DNA of 51,864 bases from Caballeronia mineralivorans PML1(12) (GCF_001028175.1 NZ_AEJF01000160.1:1-51864); one strand, 5' to 3'; shown: positions 8,714 through 17,579, counted from the stretch's first letter. Notes: generated by a model from the sequence alone, not told the origin. Numbers and translations: made by a program.

Positions 8714-8986
8714 TCAGCCTGCGGCGAGCTTCGACAGCAGCGGGTTCGCGAACGCAAACAGCATTGCCACACCAACGCCAATCAGGAACGCCGCGTCGAT
8801 CAGACCAGCCAAGAGGAACATCTTGGTTTGCAATGGGTTCATCAGTTCCGGCTGGCGAGCGCACGCTTCAATGTACTTGCCACCCATCAGGCCGATACCG
8901 ATACAGGCGCCGATTGCACCCAGGCCGATGATGATGCCGATACCGATGGCGGTCAGACCCTGGATGTTGGCGATGAAAGCGTTCAT
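8714..8986 (-). CDS. atpE: ATP synthase Fo c subunit
   Basis: 90-aa proteolipid that forms the rotor ring of Fo. Two hydrophobic helices flank the polar loop ARQPEL (43-48). The proton-binding carboxylate is Asp64 in GLIDAAFLIGVG. Nothing resembling the Gln/Glu Na+ ligand signature is evident, so a proton-coupled ring is likely. Slightly longer than E. coli (79 aa) at both ends. Gaps of 138 and 145 bp on either side leave room for translation-enhancing sequences; c is needed in about ten copies per enzyme. Confidence 0.97.
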   Translation of the reverse strand: MNAFIANIQGLTAIGIGIIIGLGAIGACIGIGLMGGKYIEACARQPELMNPLQTKMFLLAGLIDAAFLIGVGVAMLFAFANPLLSKLAAG

Positions 8987-9131
8987 GACTACTCCTATGT
9001 GAAAAAGACTTTGGAACTAGATTTATAAAATTGAAACTCGATGCGATTCTGCTGACTTTTGGTTCGCCGCTGCGGTGTTCTGCAGCGTTTCACCGAACTA
9101 CTGTGAGCCTTCCCTGCTGCCTGATTGATGC

Positions 9132-9983
9132 TTAGTGCGAGTCATGCGCCTGGCCGAGATACACCAGCGTCAGCATCATGAAAATAAACGCCTGCAGCAG
9201 CACGATCAGAATGTGGAAGATCGCCCAAACCGTCCCTGCAACCACGTGACCGAAGAAACCGAGCACGGAGGCGTCCGCGCCGAAGTGCCACATGCTGCCG
9301 AGCAGCGCGATCAGCAGGAACAACAGTTCGCCTGCGTACATGTTGCCGAATAGCCGCATGCCGAGGGAAACCGTCTTGGCGACGAACTCGATGATGTTGA
9401 GTGCAAGGTTCGGGATCCACAGCAGCGGATGCGCGCCGAATGGGGCGGACAGCAGTTCGTGAACGAAGCCGCCTGCGCCCTTGATCTTGAAGTTGTAGTA
9501 AATCATCAGCACGAACACGCCGATAGCAATGCCGAGCGTGCCGTTCAGGTCAGCCGTGGGGACGACGCGCATATGCGGGAACGTCTCCGACAGCCCCAGC
9601 CAGCCGATCACGCGCGTGGGCAGGTCAACCGGGATGAAGTCGAGCGAATTCATGAGCGCGACCCACACGAACACGGTGAGCGCGAGCGGGGCGATAAAAC
9701 GGCGGCTGCCGTGGATCATCGACTTCGACTGGTCTTCCACCATCTCGACCAGCATCTCGATTGCGCACTGGAAGCGTCCCGGCACGCCGGACGTTGCTTT
9801 GCGAGCCGCCAGACCCAGGATCAGGATGGTGACGAGTCCGCACAGGATCGACCAGAAAAGCGTGTCGAGATTCCAGACGTGGATATCGAAGATCGACGTC
9901 TGATGCGAGGTGGAAAGATTCTGCAAGTGGTGCGCGATGTACTCCGACGGATCCATCGCGCGCGTTCCTTCGCTAGCTGCCAT
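9132..9983 (-). CDS. atpB: ATP synthase Fo a subunit
   Basis: 283-aa membrane subunit a, which provides the two proton half-channels. The fourth helix carries the essential Arg in VSLGMRLFGNMYAGE. PLALTVFVWVALMNSLDFIP and VLLQAFIFMMLTLVYLGQAH are other conserved helices. I start at the ATG at 9983 (MAASEGTRAMDPSEYIAHHL), which matches the N-terminus I know from Burkholderiaceae AtpB. The open frame to 10046 adds a non-conserved, hydrophilic extension. The ribosome binding site is weak (GGGTGG). Confidence 0.96.
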   Translation of the reverse strand: MAASEGTRAMDPSEYIAHHLQNLSTSHQTSIFDIHVWNLDTLFWSILCGLVTILILGLAARKATSGVPGRFQCAIEMLVEMVEDQSKSMIHGSRRFIAPLALTVFVWVALMNSLDFIPVDLPTRVIGWLGLSETFPHMRVVPTADLNGTLGIAIGVFVLMIYYNFKIKGAGGFVHELLSAPFGAHPLLWIPNLALNIIEFVAKTVSLGMRLFGNMYAGELLFLLIALLGSMWHFGADASVLGFFGHVVAGTVWAIFHILIVLLQAFIFMMLTLVYLGQAHDSH

Positions 9984-10177
9984 AACGTTAAAGCCACCCA
10001 AATTGTCGAAAATCTTCCGCCGCCCGTGTGATCCTCGATCCGCCATTCAGTGGTCGGTTCGCAGGGCACGAGCCCGCGTGCAGGAGAGGTACTCCGCACG
10101 TATTAATTTGCTCTGATACTGTTGGTACGTCACTTACCTGGCGCGTCAAGTCGACGAGGTACGCTATGTTGCGCGCC

Positions 10178-10777
10178 TCATTTCCAAGCCATCGCGATCC
10201 AGTACGTCTTCAACGCAATGAGGTACGTCACCAGCAGCGGCACCCACAACACGCCTTTGAAACCGTACGCAATGGCCACGAACATCGCAATCGTTGCGCC
10301 CATCTTCATTGCTTCGCCGATCACCCAGCTGGCGATGGTTTCGGCGCCGCTCTTCGCTTTCAAGCGTGCAGCGAACAATGCGCTCGGCACCCAGCAAATC
10401 GCTCCCCCGAGGAACGCGGACAGCGCAGCAGCGCCCGGTGGACTGTAGAACAGCCACCATGCCAACGTCGCACACAGGGACAAAACCATTTGCGCCGCCA
10501 CAACCTTGAACGGCGTGACACGCGATGGACGACTCACTCCGGGACCAAACAGCGTCTCCGCCTCTGCCCGCGTGAGCGGAACAGTCTTGTTATCTTGTGC
10601 TTCAGCGTCCCACGAATCGTCGAATGGATGATCCGACGCGTGGCCCGGCTGACCAGAAGAAGAAATGATGCTGGGCGTTGAACCGGGCGTCTTGTGTCCG
10701 GTCAAATCCGCGGCAGGGCGTGAATCGCGCCCATCTTGCCCGCCTTCCGGCGCTCGATCCTGCTCTCGCACCGCCAT
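10178..10777 (-). CDS. atpI: ATP synthase assembly/auxiliary protein AtpI
   Basis: 199-aa protein with a polar N-terminal tail of about 90 residues and four hydrophobic segments (VVAAQMVLSLCATLAWWLFY, ALSAFLGGAICWVPSALFAA, GEAMKMGATIAMFVAIAYGF, LWVPLLVTYLIALKTYWIAM). First gene of the atp operon. AtpI proteins help c-ring assembly and/or Mg2+ supply in other bacteria. Much of the N-terminal tail is low in conservation. The start could be GTG at 10789 or ATG at 10777; I prefer ATG. The gap to atpB is 194 bp. Confidence 0.88.
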   Translation of the reverse strand: MAVREQDRAPEGGQDGRDSRPAADLTGHKTPGSTPSIISSSGQPGHASDHPFDDSWDAEAQDNKTVPLTRAEAETLFGPGVSRPSRVTPFKVVAAQMVLSLCATLAWWLFYSPPGAAALSAFLGGAICWVPSALFAARLKAKSGAETIASWVIGEAMKMGATIAMFVAIAYGFKGVLWVPLLVTYLIALKTYWIAMAWK

Positions 10778-10891
10778 CACACATCTCACTAAAGTCAGTT
10801 ACAGCCAGCGCATTTGCCGCCCGTTCGTGGCTGGATTCAACCACATACTTACGTTGCGCTTTCGGAGTCGCCAAGCTGATAAATCCGGGGG

Positions 10892-10920
10892 ATTGTAAGC
10901 GATTGTTGTCACAGATTCAA
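10892..10920 (-). promoter_or_regulatory. sigma70-type promoter of the atp operon
   Basis: On the minus strand TTGAAT (10920-10915), 17-bp spacer, TACAAT (10897-10892): 4/6 and 5/6 matches with ideal spacing. Transcription would start near 10885, leaving a leader of about 108 nt before atpI. This is the best promoter match in the window. Confidence 0.8.
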
Positions 10921-10956
10921 TAGCTTAGGGCCATCAAAAATCAAGCGGACGGGCCT

Positions 10957-10980
10957 TAAAAACACGTCTCCGAACGGAGA
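10957..10980 (-). terminator. possible terminator after the SLC13-type gene
   Basis: TCTCC-GAAC-GGAGA stem (967-980 of this block) with, read leftward, a run of five T after three to four intervening bases. It would separate the leftward transporter gene from the atp promoter. The stem is short, so this is tentative. Confidence 0.4.
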
Positions 10981-11091
10981 TTTCGCTTGTGTGGACAACG
11001 AGTCTGAATAACGCCGGATGCGTGCCGGTTTCGCGTCGCTTTTCGGCAAGACATGGAATGCGTTGCGTGCGCCGCATCATTTTCTGGATGC

Positions 11092-12231
11092 CTAGACGAG
11101 CCACGCTCCGACAGCCGCTGCAACGATCCAGAACGGAATGGAGATGAGGTGAAATGGGCCCCACATGCCGCGTTCTCCTGAGAGTCGAACGGCAATCAGA
11201 TTCGCAAGCGAGCCAATCGCGATGCCAAATCCACCGACGCTCACGCCGAATGCCAGCGCCCGCCAGTCTTTCGAAAACTCAGCGAGCATGATCGCGGCCG
11301 GTACGTTACTGATTCCTTGAGACAACACCGCGCCCGCCGCATACGCCTTGAGCGGCGAATCGAGGCCAAGGCTCGCGATCGCGTGATGTACCCACGGCAA
11401 CGCAGCCACGCTGCGCAGGACGATGAACATCAGCACGAAGATCAGCAGCAGCAACCAGTCGATCTTCAACACGACCTGACGTCGCCACAATAGAAAACCC
11501 AGTGCAACGGCGGCCAGCCCGATGCCGGCGTAATGGGCATCGGCGAGAATCACGAAAGCGATGAAGGCAATGCCCGCTACCGTGCAAAGCGGGATATCGA
11601 CGGAATGCGCTTCGGTATCGCCGGAAAGATCGAGCGGCCGGTTGTGGAACATCACGGCGGCCAGCACGTAAAGCATCGCCATGAGCGCCGCGCACAATGG
11701 CAGCAACGCCCACACGAAGCGGCCGAAGGACACGCCGCTCGTCTGCCAGAGAAAGAGATTCTGAGGATTCCCAAGCGGTGTAAGGATTGAACCGGCATTC
11801 ACGGCGATCGCAATGAAGATCACCAGCCGCTTGATGGGAAGCGGCGCGAGTTTATGCAGCGACAGGGTCAAAGGTACGACGGCGAACAGCGCGACGTCGT
11901 TGGTGAGCAAGGTGGAAAGCACGGCCGCAAGGCCGATCAACAGAAACGCCAGGCCACGCTCCCCATGAATCCGATGCACAACGCGGTGGGCCATCCACAT
12001 GAGGAAGCCCGACAACTCCACCGCCTTGGTCAGCATCAACAGGCCAGCGAGCGTGAGCACGGTCTGCCAGTCGATCAACGCGGGTAACGACGCCCACGGT
12101 TTGGGATGCAGGACCTGCAGCGCAATCAGCGCGAAAACGAGAATCGCCAGCACCGGCTCTTTCGTGACGAGCGCCCACGCTTTCGACAGCAGGCTCGTCT
12201 GAGCGGACTTTGCATCCGCGGGCGACTGCAT
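11092..12231 (-). CDS. SLC13/ArsB-type membrane transporter
   Basis: 379-aa polytopic membrane protein with about ten to eleven hydrophobic helices, related to the ArsB/NhaD/SLC13 'ion transporter' superfamily. The repeated discontinuous-helix motifs are visible as LSTLLTNDVALFAVVPL, NAGSILTPLGNPQNLFLW and, in the second half, LSQGISNVPAAIMLAEF. Such proteins move anions (dicarboxylate, citrate, arsenite) or Na+/H+; the substrate cannot be told. The start at 12231 lies 4 bp after the parB stop, so it is probably the last gene of the mnmG-rsmG-parA-parB transcript. No arsenic genes are nearby, which argues against an arsenite pump. Confidence 0.82.
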   Translation of the reverse strand: MQSPADAKSAQTSLLSKAWALVTKEPVLAILVFALIALQVLHPKPWASLPALIDWQTVLTLAGLLMLTKAVELSGFLMWMAHRVVHRIHGERGLAFLLIGLAAVLSTLLTNDVALFAVVPLTLSLHKLAPLPIKRLVIFIAIAVNAGSILTPLGNPQNLFLWQTSGVSFGRFVWALLPLCAALMAMLYVLAAVMFHNRPLDLSGDTEAHSVDIPLCTVAGIAFIAFVILADAHYAGIGLAAVALGFLLWRRQVVLKIDWLLLLIFVLMFIVLRSVAALPWVHHAIASLGLDSPLKAYAAGAVLSQGISNVPAAIMLAEFSKDWRALAFGVSVGGFGIAIGSLANLIAVRLSGERGMWGPFHLISIPFWIVAAAVGAWLV

Positions 12232-12235
12232 CCGC

Positions 12236-13165
12236 TTACGCCTGCGCTGCTGATACGTTGTCCATGGTTGTCTGTTTACCGTTGACGGCGCCCGTACGCA
12301 AACGTCCCAGAATGCCTTCAAGTGCATCGAGATCGCCGAAATCGATCTGCAACTTGCCGCGCCCCCGCCCGCCCATCTTGATCTTCACGTTCGCCGACAG
12401 CAGGTCGGACAATTCTTCTTCAAGCCGTCGCGTATCGCGGCCGCCGTCGTTCGCCACGCGCGCTTTCGTGGTGGGCACTTCTTTGGTCGTCGACGAAACC
12501 AGTTTTTCGGTCTCACGCACCGACATGCGCTTGTTGACCACTTGGTTGGCCAACTGGATCTGCGTGGCGGCATCGACGGCAAGTAGCGCACGCGCGTGGC
12601 CCATGTCGAGATCGCCAGCGAGCAGCATGGTTTGAACCGGCGTAGCAAGGTTCAGCAAGCGCAACAGATTCGATACGGCACTGCGCGAACGCCCAACCGA
12701 TTCCGCCGCTTGCTCGTGCGTGAAATCGAATTCATCGAGTAGGCGCTGGATGCCCTGCGCCTCTTCCAGCGGATTTAAGTCCTCGCGCTGGATGTTTTCG
12801 ATCAGCGCCATTGCTGCCGCAGCCTGATCTGGCACGTTTTTCACAAGCACAGGCACTTCTTCCAGGCCCGCGAGTTTCGCCGCGCGGAAACGCCGCTCGC
12901 CGGCGATGATCTCGTAGCGGTCGTCCCCAATTGAACGCACGAGGATCGGCTGCATCACGCCCTGCGCCCGGATGCTGGCGGCGAGTTCCTGCAGCGCGCC
13001 TTCGTCCATGCGCGTACGCGGCTGGTATTTGCCGGCCTGCATCGCGTCGAGCCGCAAAACGTTCGGCAAGCCCTCGCTGCGTACAGCCTCGGTGATATCC
13101 GAGCTGCCGCCCAGCAGGGCTTCTAGCCCGCGTCCCAGGCCCTTCTTCTTCATCGTCGCGTTCAT
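12236..13165 (-). CDS. parB: chromosome partitioning protein ParB (Spo0J family)
   Basis: 309-aa CTP-dependent DNA clamp that loads at parS and spreads to organise the origin region for segregation. The N-terminal LGRGLEALLGG is the ParA-stimulating motif. The CTP-binding core contains GERRFRAAKLAG and ENIQREDLNPLEEA. The helix-turn-helix is EQAAESVGRSRSAVSNLLRLL. The C-terminal dimerisation domain is Lys/Arg-rich and ends after LEGILGRLRTG. The start at 13165 has GAGGA upstream. Two perfect and two imperfect matches to its expected site lie 2-5 kb away (15247-18124), as expected for a chromosome 1 parABS locus. Confidence 0.97.
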   Translation of the reverse strand: MNATMKKKGLGRGLEALLGGSSDITEAVRSEGLPNVLRLDAMQAGKYQPRTRMDEGALQELAASIRAQGVMQPILVRSIGDDRYEIIAGERRFRAAKLAGLEEVPVLVKNVPDQAAAAMALIENIQREDLNPLEEAQGIQRLLDEFDFTHEQAAESVGRSRSAVSNLLRLLNLATPVQTMLLAGDLDMGHARALLAVDAATQIQLANQVVNKRMSVRETEKLVSSTTKEVPTTKARVANDGGRDTRRLEEELSDLLSANVKIKMGGRGRGKLQIDFGDLDALEGILGRLRTGAVNGKQTTMDNVSAAQA

Positions 13166-13202
13166 CTTGCTTCCTCGCTCTGCCATCTTGACACTTTGTC
13201 CA

Positions 13203-13973
13203 TTAAAGCGCGCGCACGCGCTCGATCATTTCCGTACCGAACTGGATATATGCCTGCGCGCCACGCGATGCCCGATCAAAAACGACACCCGGCAAACCGT
13301 AACTGGGCGCTTCGGCCAGACGGACGTTGCGGGGGATGACGACATCGAAGAGCTTGTCGCCGAAATGCTGTTTCAGTTGATCCGATACCTGTTGCTGCAA
13401 CGTAATGCGCGGATCGAACATGACCCGCAACAATCCGATCACCTTCAGGTCGCGGTTCAAATTCGCGTGGACCTGTTTGATCGTGTTGACGAGGTCGGAC
13501 AGGCCTTCAAGCGCGAAATATTCGCATTGCATTGGGATGACCACACCGTGGGCGGCGCACAAACCGTTCAGCGTGAGCAGCGATAAAGCCGGCGGGCAAT
13601 CGATGAGGATGAAATCGTAGTCAGCCGAGACTTCCTCCAGCGCTTTGCGCAGCACGCGCTCGCGATTCTCCACGCCGACCAGCTCCACTTCCGCGCCCGC
13701 CAGTTCGCGATTCGCCGGCAAGATCTCATATCCAACGGCGTCTGTACGGGTGCACGCTTCGCGCACCGTCACGCCGTTGACCAGCACGTCATACACGGTG
13801 TTCTCGACAGCGGCTTTGTCGATGCCACTTCCCATCGTGGCATTGCCCTGCGGGTCCAGATCGATCAGCAAAACGCGCTGGTCGAGCGCCGCCAGGCTCG
13901 CCGCGAGATTAACTGCCGTCGTCGTCTTTCCGACGCCGCCCTTCTGGTTCGCGACGCAGAAGATCTTTGCCAT
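13203..13973 (-). CDS. parA: chromosome partitioning ATPase ParA (Soj type)
   Basis: 256-aa deviant-Walker ATPase. NQKGGVGKTTTAVNLA (about residues 9-24) carries the signature Lys and the P-loop. DLDPQGNATMG and ILIDCPPALSLLTLNGL are the A' and B motifs. It lacks the N-terminal HTH of plasmid P1-type ParA, so it is the chromosomal Soj type that moves ParB-parS complexes over the nucleoid. The start at 13973 fits this family. The frame is open to 14039 but the extension is not conserved. Gap of 37 bp to parB and 62 bp from rsmG, so co-transcribed. Confidence 0.97.
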   Translation of the reverse strand: MAKIFCVANQKGGVGKTTTAVNLAASLAALDQRVLLIDLDPQGNATMGSGIDKAAVENTVYDVLVNGVTVREACTRTDAVGYEILPANRELAGAEVELVGVENRERVLRKALEEVSADYDFILIDCPPALSLLTLNGLCAAHGVVIPMQCEYFALEGLSDLVNTIKQVHANLNRDLKVIGLLRVMFDPRITLQQQVSDQLKQHFGDKLFDVVIPRNVRLAEAPSYGLPGVVFDRASRGAQAYIQFGTEMIERVRAL

Positions 13974-14035
13974 CGTGATGTGTCCCTTCTTTCCTGACTG
14001 GATTTCAGGCGCGCGTGAGATGTCGACTGCAGTGT

Positions 14036-14716
14036 TCAATGTAGGACCGCTCCGATATCAATTTCGATCAGGTGGCGCTCGGCGTCGAGCATGGGCACGC
14101 GGAGGCGTTCGATAGAGCAGACTTTCGTGTCAGCCGGAAGGCGAGCAATCTCGGCATCCGGCCTGATTCCTTTCATCGCCCAGATGCGACCATTGTCGGC
14201 AACCAGATGACGCGCAAGTGTAACGAAGTCAGAGAGTTCTGCGAACGCGCGCGAGACGATTACATCGAAAAGACCTGGGACTTCGATTCCCGGCCGAAGA
14301 TTCTCGACGCGCCCCGTCACAACCGACAGATTACTCAACCCAAGTTGCAGTTTTGCCTGGGATTGGAAGGCCGTTTTCTTGTGAACGATGTCGTTCAGCG
14401 TGATTTGCCAGTCTGGCAGGACAATCGCCATGACGATTCCCGGCAGACCGCCGCCCGAGCCAACGTCGAGCGCTGATTGAGCCCCGGCGCGGCGGGTGAT
14501 AAAGGAAATGATCGCGAGAGAGTCGAGGATGTGCTGGATCAGCATCTGGCGCGGATCGCGGATTGCGGTCAGGTTGTACACTGCGTTCCACTTGCCGAGC
14601 AATGCCACGTAGTCGAGCAACTTTTGGCGTTGTGCGTCGGTGACGGCAATGCCGAGTTGCTCGATTCCTTCGTTCAGAAGTGCGTGTAGTCCGGTATCCC
14701 CGGCCTCACGCTGCAT
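14036..14716 (-). CDS. rsmG: 16S rRNA (guanine-N7) methyltransferase G
   Basis: 226-aa SAM-dependent enzyme that methylates N7 of G527 of 16S rRNA (E. coli numbering). The SAM motif is ALDVGSGGGLPGIVMAI. LLGKWNAVYNLTAIRDP and HILDSLAII are conserved N-terminal segments, and FDVIVSRAFAEL lies near the active site. The start ATG at 14716 overlaps the mnmG stop as TGATG, implying translational coupling. The mnmG-rsmG-parA-parB order is a classical origin-proximal arrangement. Loss of this enzyme is known to cause low-level streptomycin resistance. Confidence 0.96.
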   Translation of the reverse strand: MQREAGDTGLHALLNEGIEQLGIAVTDAQRQKLLDYVALLGKWNAVYNLTAIRDPRQMLIQHILDSLAIISFITRRAGAQSALDVGSGGGLPGIVMAIVLPDWQITLNDIVHKKTAFQSQAKLQLGLSNLSVVTGRVENLRPGIEVPGLFDVIVSRAFAELSDFVTLARHLVADNGRIWAMKGIRPDAEIARLPADTKVCSIERLRVPMLDAERHLIEIDIGAVLH

Positions 14717-16680
14717 CACGAGACGGAGCGAGCGCTACCACGCCCGTCCCTGCTATTCCCCACTGCCTGGTCACGCCGGCCCATCGCTCGCTTAAGATGC
14801 ACCATGAGCAGCGAAATGGTGGCAGGCGTGATTCCCGAGATCCGCGATGCTTGACCGATCGTCTCCGGACGGTGCTGCATAAGCTTTTGACGTGCCTCAA
14901 ACGAGAGTCCGCGTACTTCCGCGTAATCGAACGCTTCGGGCAAGCGCGTATTCTCGTGCGTTCCGTTGCGCTCGATTTCGCCAGCTTGACGGTCGATGTA
15001 CCCCTGATACTTCACCGCAATCTCAATCTGCTCCTCGATCTGGCCGAGCAGGATCGGATCTTGTGCGAGCGGTGTTTCCGGACCAGACGTATGACCGCGT
15101 AATGCGCAAACATCGGCATAAGTGATGTTCGGCCGACGCAGCAAGTCCGCCAGACTGTATTCATGATCAATCGGCTTGCCGAGCAATGCGATGGCTTCCT
15201 CAGCGGGCAACGTTTTAGGGTTAACCCAAGTCGATTTCAGGCGCTGTGTTTCACGTGAAACAGCGTCGCGCTTTTCGTTGAAGACGTTCCAACGGCTGTC
15301 GTCCACGACACCGAGTGCCCTACCGGCCTCGGTTAAACGCATATCGGCATTATCTTCACGCAGCGAAAGACGATATTCCGCGCGGCTGGTGAACATCCGA
15401 TATGGCTCCGACACCCCTTGCGTGACCAGATCGTCGACTAGAACACCCAAATAGGCTTCATCACGGCGCGGGCACCACGCATCCCTGCCGCTGACCTGCA
15501 ATGCCGCGTTAATGCCCGCCAGCAAGCCTTGCGCAGCGGCTTCCTCGTAGCCAGTTGTGCCATTGATCTGCCCCGCGAAGAACAGAGCGCCGATCGCCTT
15601 TGTTTCCAACGATGCCTTGAGCGCTCGGGGATCGAAGTAGTCGTATTCGATCGCATAGCCGGGACGCAGGATGTGCGCGTGCTCCAAACCCTTCATGGAA
15701 CGGACCAGTTCAAGCTGTACATCAAACGGCAAACTCGTCGAAATACCGTTCGGATAGAACTCGTTCGTCGTCAGTCCTTCAGGCTCCAGGAAAATTTGAT
15801 GCGAATCCTTGGACGCGAACCGGTGAATCTTGTCTTCAATCGACGGGCAATAGCGCGGCCCGACACCTTCGATAACGCCGGTGTACATCGGTGACCGATC
15901 TAGGCCGGCACGAATGATGTCGTGCGTGCGCTGGTTGGTATGCGTCACCCAGCACGGTACCTGCCGCGGATGTTGCTCAACACGGCCAAGGAATGAGAAC
16001 ACCGGGACCGGATCGAGGTCGCCGGGCTGTTCTTCGAGTTTTGAATAGTCGATCGTGCGGCCATCGATACGCGGCGGTGTGCCGGTCTTGAGTCGGCCCT
16101 GCGGAAGTTGAAGTTCCTTGAGCCGCGCCGACAGGGACACAGCAGCCGGATCCCCCGCTCTTCCGCCCGTGTAGTTGTTCAAACCGACATGAATCTTTCC
16201 GTCGAGGAACGTCCCCGCCGTCAGCACCACTGCCTTCGCGCGAAATTTCACACCAACCTGCGTCACGGCGCCCACGACTCGGTCGCCTTCGACGATCAAA
16301 TCGTCCACCGCTTGCTGGAACAGCCAAAGATTGGGCTGATTTTCGAGCCGATGCCGAATCGCTTGCTTATACAAAACGCGATCCGCCTGCGCCCGTGTGG
16401 CGCGAACAGCCGGGCCCTTCGATGAGTTCAGAATCCGAAACTGGATGCCCGCTTCATCGGTTGCCGCGGCCATTGCGCCGCCGAGAGCATCGATTTCCTT
16501 AACCAAATGGCCCTTCCCGATCCCACCGATCGAGGGATTGCAGCTCATCTGGCCCAGCGTCTCAATGTTATGGGTCAGCAAGAGCGTAGCCGCGCCCATT
16601 CTGGCCGAGGCTAAAGCGGCTTCAGTTCCAGCGTGACCGCCACCGACGACGATCACATCGAATTCAGTTGGATAAAGCAT
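14716..16680 (-). CDS. mnmG: tRNA uridine-5-carboxymethylaminomethyl modification enzyme
   Basis: 654-aa FAD enzyme (GidA). With MnmE it installs the (carboxymethyl)aminomethyl group on wobble U34 of tRNAs. FAD-binding GGGHAGTEAALASARMG is at the N-terminus, with GQMSCNPSIGGIGKGHL, GTFLDGKIHVG and the C-terminal RPNITYADV and KYQGYIDRQ segments. The start at 16680 (MLYPTEFDVIVVGGGHAG) fits the family. The frame remains open to 16803 through a parS palindrome but that stretch is not conserved. A perfect parS lies inside the gene (15247-15262), encoding VSRET near residue 475. Confidence 0.97.
   Translation of the reverse strand: MLYPTEFDVIVVGGGHAGTEAALASARMGAATLLLTHNIETLGQMSCNPSIGGIGKGHLVKEIDALGGAMAAATDEAGIQFRILNSSKGPAVRATRAQADRVLYKQAIRHRLENQPNLWLFQQAVDDLIVEGDRVVGAVTQVGVKFRAKAVVLTAGTFLDGKIHVGLNNYTGGRAGDPAAVSLSARLKELQLPQGRLKTGTPPRIDGRTIDYSKLEEQPGDLDPVPVFSFLGRVEQHPRQVPCWVTHTNQRTHDIIRAGLDRSPMYTGVIEGVGPRYCPSIEDKIHRFASKDSHQIFLEPEGLTTNEFYPNGISTSLPFDVQLELVRSMKGLEHAHILRPGYAIEYDYFDPRALKASLETKAIGALFFAGQINGTTGYEEAAAQGLLAGINAALQVSGRDAWCPRRDEAYLGVLVDDLVTQGVSEPYRMFTSRAEYRLSLREDNADMRLTEAGRALGVVDDSRWNVFNEKRDAVSRETQRLKSTWVNPKTLPAEEAIALLGKPIDHEYSLADLLRRPNITYADVCALRGHTSGPETPLAQDPILLGQIEEQIEIAVKYQGYIDRQAGEIERNGTHENTRLPEAFDYAEVRGLSFEARQKLMQHRPETIGQASRISGITPATISLLMVHLKRAMGRRDQAVGNSRDGRGSARSVS
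15247..15262. promoter_or_regulatory. parS: parS site within mnmG
   Basis: TGTTTCACGTGAAACA, a perfect 16-bp match to the universal chromosomal parS. It is read in mnmG as the codons for V-S-R-E-T. Lies about 2.1 kb from parB. Recognition by this ParB follows from established knowledge of the family; it is not tested here. Confidence 0.93.
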
Positions 16681-16725
16681 GGGTTCCCGCGCGAGCTGGC
16701 GGACCTTCGAAAGAGATATCGAAGA

Positions 16726-16731
16726 ATTATA
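16726..16731 (-). promoter_or_regulatory. -10 element of a probable mnmG promoter
   Basis: Perfect TATAAT on the minus strand, about 46 bp before the mnmG start, just downstream of the parS terminator. A 17-bp spacer leads to AATCGG, a poor -35. It probably drives mnmG-rsmG-parA-parB independently of the liv operon upstream. Confidence 0.55.
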
Positions 16732-16774
16732 GCCGGTTAGCTTTTGTCCCGATTCAGGCCAAACAGCTAAGGCG

Positions 16775-16808
16775 AAAAAAATGGTGTGTTTCACGTGAAA
16801 CACACCAT
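16775..16808 (-). terminator. liv operon terminator whose stem is a parS site
   Basis: A perfect 28-bp palindrome spans 16781-16808. Folded, it has a 12-bp stem (ATGGTGTGTTTC/GAAACACACCAT) with loop ACGT. Read leftward it is followed by six to seven T. It lies 25 bp after the stop of the first livF, so it fits an intrinsic terminator. Its centre is a perfect parS (listed separately). Confidence 0.8.
16787..16802. promoter_or_regulatory. parS: parS site between livF and mnmG
   Basis: Second perfect TGTTTCACGTGAAACA. It is extended by six complementary bases on each side, forming the terminator stem at 16775-16808. It is the only intergenic parS copy in the window. Confidence 0.95.
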
Positions 16809-16832
16809 CGAAATTCGCTGACGTTGAACGCG

Positions 16833-17579
16833 CTAGGCTACCTTCTTCGCCAATCCCAGGTACGTTTCGATCACTTTTGGATTGTGAGCTAACTCGCTCG
16901 CGGCACCTTCCATTGCGAATTCACCCGTTTCCAGCACGTAACCGTAATCAGAGATTTGCAGCGCTGCGCGTGCGTTTTGCTCGATTAGCAGCGTAGCGAC
17001 CCCCGTTTGTCGAAGCGCGCTAATGATATGGAAGATCTCTTTCACGATTAACGGTGCAAGCCCGAGGCTAGGCTCATCAAGCATCAGCAGCTCCGGCTTT
17101 CCCATCAGCGCACGGCCAACCGCAAGCATCTGGCGCTCGCCGCCTGACAATGTTCCAGCTGCTTGCTTGCGTCGCTCCCTTAGCCGTGGGAACAAATCGA
17201 ACACATGATCGAGTTGGTCGAGGAAATTGCGCTCACCAGCGCGCTTTCTTCGATACGCGCCCAAAACCAGGTTGTCTTCCACCGTCATGCTGGCAAACAA
17301 CTCGCGTTTTTCCGGCACTAAGCACATTCCACGTGAAACACGTTTCTCGATTGCCAGCGCCGAGACATCTTCGCCCAAATATTGAACTGTTCCCTTCGCA
17401 TAACCCGTGGAAGGTAGCGCACCCATGATCGCGTTGAGCAATGTCGATTTGCCCGCTCCGTTCGGCCCAATTACCGAAACGATCTGCCCTGCGCCAACGG
17501 TGAGTTTCCCGTCATGGAGTGCCTCGACCTTGCCGTAACGAACGGACAAACCGGTGACTTGGAGAATTGCATCGGCCAT
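16833..17579 (-). CDS. livF: branched-chain amino acid-type ABC transporter, ATPase LivF
   Basis: 248-aa ABC ATPase of the LIV (HAAT) family; energises uptake of an amino acid or amide across the inner membrane. Walker A GPNGAGKST, signature LSGGERQM, Walker B LLMLDEPSLGLAP and the H-loop region (here VATLLIEQNARAAL, with Gln-Asn in place of the usual His-Asp, as is normal for LivF) are all present. Its start overlaps the stop of the upstream fused gene by 1 nt (TGATG). Last gene of operon livK-livK-livH-livMG-livF. A degenerate parS lies inside (17325-17340). Confidence 0.95.
   Translation of the reverse strand: MADAILQVTGLSVRYGKVEALHDGKLTVGAGQIVSVIGPNGAGKSTLLNAIMGALPSTGYAKGTVQYLGEDVSALAIEKRVSRGMCLVPEKRELFASMTVEDNLVLGAYRRKRAGERNFLDQLDHVFDLFPRLRERRKQAAGTLSGGERQMLAVGRALMGKPELLMLDEPSLGLAPLIVKEIFHIISALRQTGVATLLIEQNARAALQISDYGYVLETGEFAMEGAASELAHNPKVIETYLGLAKKVA
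17325..17340. promoter_or_regulatory. degenerate parS-like site in livF
   Basis: CATTCCACGTGAAACA: 13 of 16 positions of parS, with one arm intact. Codes for V-S-R-G in LivF. Weaker ParB binding is possible; it may equally be chance. Confidence 0.45.
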
